A stretch of DNA of 6,248 bases from Rhodoluna sp. Its GTDB lineage: Bacteria > Actinomycetota > Actinomycetes > Actinomycetales > Microbacteriaceae. A program made the translations under genes and the position numbers. The notes under the pieces are model-generated. The model saw only the letters and a program-made list of their open reading frames with translations. It was not told where the DNA came from and searched no databases. This document shows, in pieces, positions 6,108-6,248 of this stretch (positions are counted from its first letter, which is position 1; each line of letters starts with the position of its first letter). The DNA is taken from the NCBI GenBank assembly GCA_017984715.1, contig JAGNYY010000037.1:1-6248 (forward strand), written 5' to 3'.

Positions 6108-6137
6108 CCTTTCGCAGTGATGCGATCTGAGTGCGAA
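6108..6137 (-). promoter_or_regulatory. Ribosome binding site of the operon's first gene, partly inside a hairpin
   Basis: On the minus strand GAAAGG (6113-6108) lies six bases before the ATG at 6101. The transcript can fold TTCGCA (6137-6132) against TGCGAA (6116-6111), a 6-bp stem with a 15-nt loop that takes up the first half of the Shine-Dalgarno sequence. This could couple ribosome access to upstream folding, as expected of a translational riboswitch. The site itself is clear; the control role is inferred. Confidence 0.5.
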
Positions 6138-6159
6138 GACGAAGAGCCTAGGGCTCATC

Positions 6160-6210
6160 GACTCCGACCGTAGACCTCGACGGTATTAATGGAGTCAGTT
6201 GCAAAGACTC
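6160..6210 (-). promoter_or_regulatory. Candidate riboswitch expression platform with alternative pairings
   Basis: Reading the minus strand, segment A GAGTC (6210-6206), segment B GACTCC (6196-6191) and segment C GGAGTC (6165-6160) follow the B12 box. B can pair with A (5 bp, 9-nt loop) or with C (6 bp), but not both. Between B and C, ACCGT (6184-6180) and ACGGT (6171-6167) can also pair, which would stack inside the B-C helix. Such either/or pairings are what switching leaders need. A further small hairpin, GAGCC-cta-GGCTC, lies at 6156-6144 with no T-run after it, so control of translation looks more likely than simple termination. Confidence 0.4.
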
Positions 6211-6248
6211 GGCAGGCATTCCGACTGTCGACTGAAAAAAATCAGTCG
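6211..6248 (-). ncRNA. 3' end of a candidate cobalamin (B12) riboswitch, truncated by the window edge
   Basis: The minus strand reads AGTCGGAATGCCTGCC at 6226-6211. Against the published B12-box consensus AGYCAGGARACCDGCC it keeps 12 of 16 positions, including AGTC and the conserved CCTGCC end; the E. coli btuB box as I recall it (AGCCCGAAGACCTGCC) agrees at a similar level. Just upstream is a hairpin with perfect 7-bp arms CGACTGA/TCAGTCG and a six-U loop (6248-6229), in the position of the variable helix before the box. The aptamer core (about 150 nt or more) would lie beyond the window and cannot be checked. The position, about 110 nt ahead of a secreted-binder/ECF operon, fits B12 repression. 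Confidence 0.55.

Noticed and set aside
6102..6158. A 19-residue longer start (ATG at 6158) for the secreted toroid protein
   Set aside because: It would bury the signal peptide behind 19 extra residues, and its GGAG is only about 3 nt from the ATG. Kept only as an alternative because of the hairpin logic.
6206..6248. Possible FMN riboswitch, because the minus strand contains GACAGT followed by GGAAT
   Set aside because: The FMN element needs a GGATG-A/G-GAGAAG-type block after GACAGT-like sequence; here it continues GCCTGCC, which fits the B12 box instead.

Overview
The window looks like part of the chromosome of an actinobacterium with moderate GC (a little over 50% by eye). The organism call is an inference from protein style (HicB-like/HTH fusion, DoxX-like protein, actinobacterial-type ECF cassette with secreted partners). 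A reduced-genome, freshwater Microbacteriaceae-like host would fit, but no rRNA or marker gene is present to prove it.

Left part (1-1546). The window opens inside a plus-strand gene for a UPF0126/YicG-type membrane protein whose first few codons are missing. It converges on a minus-strand gene for an orphan HicB-like protein carrying a C-terminal helix-turn-helix (605-991). That gene is divergent from a small plus-strand DoxX-like membrane protein (1136-1546). The 144-bp divergent region holds two perfect inverted repeats of identical geometry (7-bp arms, 5-bp spacer), one of which supplies a TTGACT -35-like hexamer on each strand.

Right part (1543-6248, all minus strand). This is a tightly packed five-gene operon, read from the right edge leftwards: a secreted alpha/alpha-toroid (prenyltransferase/squalene-cyclase repeat) protein, a secreted or anchored DUF4430 (transcobalamin C-domain-like) protein, an ECF-transporter T subunit, a fused double ATPase (EcfA-EcfA'), and an S component. 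Gene junctions are a 2-nt gap, two TGATG overlaps and one ATGA overlap, so translation is probably coupled throughout. Ahead of the first gene, at the window edge, is a 16-nt match to the B12 box of cobalamin riboswitches (AGTCGGAATGCCTGCC on the minus strand), followed by mutually exclusive hairpins that could form the switch.

How it may work together. Animal transcobalamin and intrinsic factor consist of an alpha6/alpha6 toroid domain plus a small C-terminal beta domain of the DUF4430 type. Here those two parts occur as separate secreted proteins next to a complete ECF importer and behind a candidate B12 riboswitch. The most interesting reading is therefore a B12-repressed uptake system in which a split, transcobalamin-like extracellular binder feeds corrinoid to a dedicated ECF transporter. 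The B12 specificity is inferred; the gene composition and motifs are seen directly. The operon converges with the DoxX-like gene with a 4-bp stop overlap, and a strong plus-strand terminator hairpin is embedded in the S-component coding sequence.
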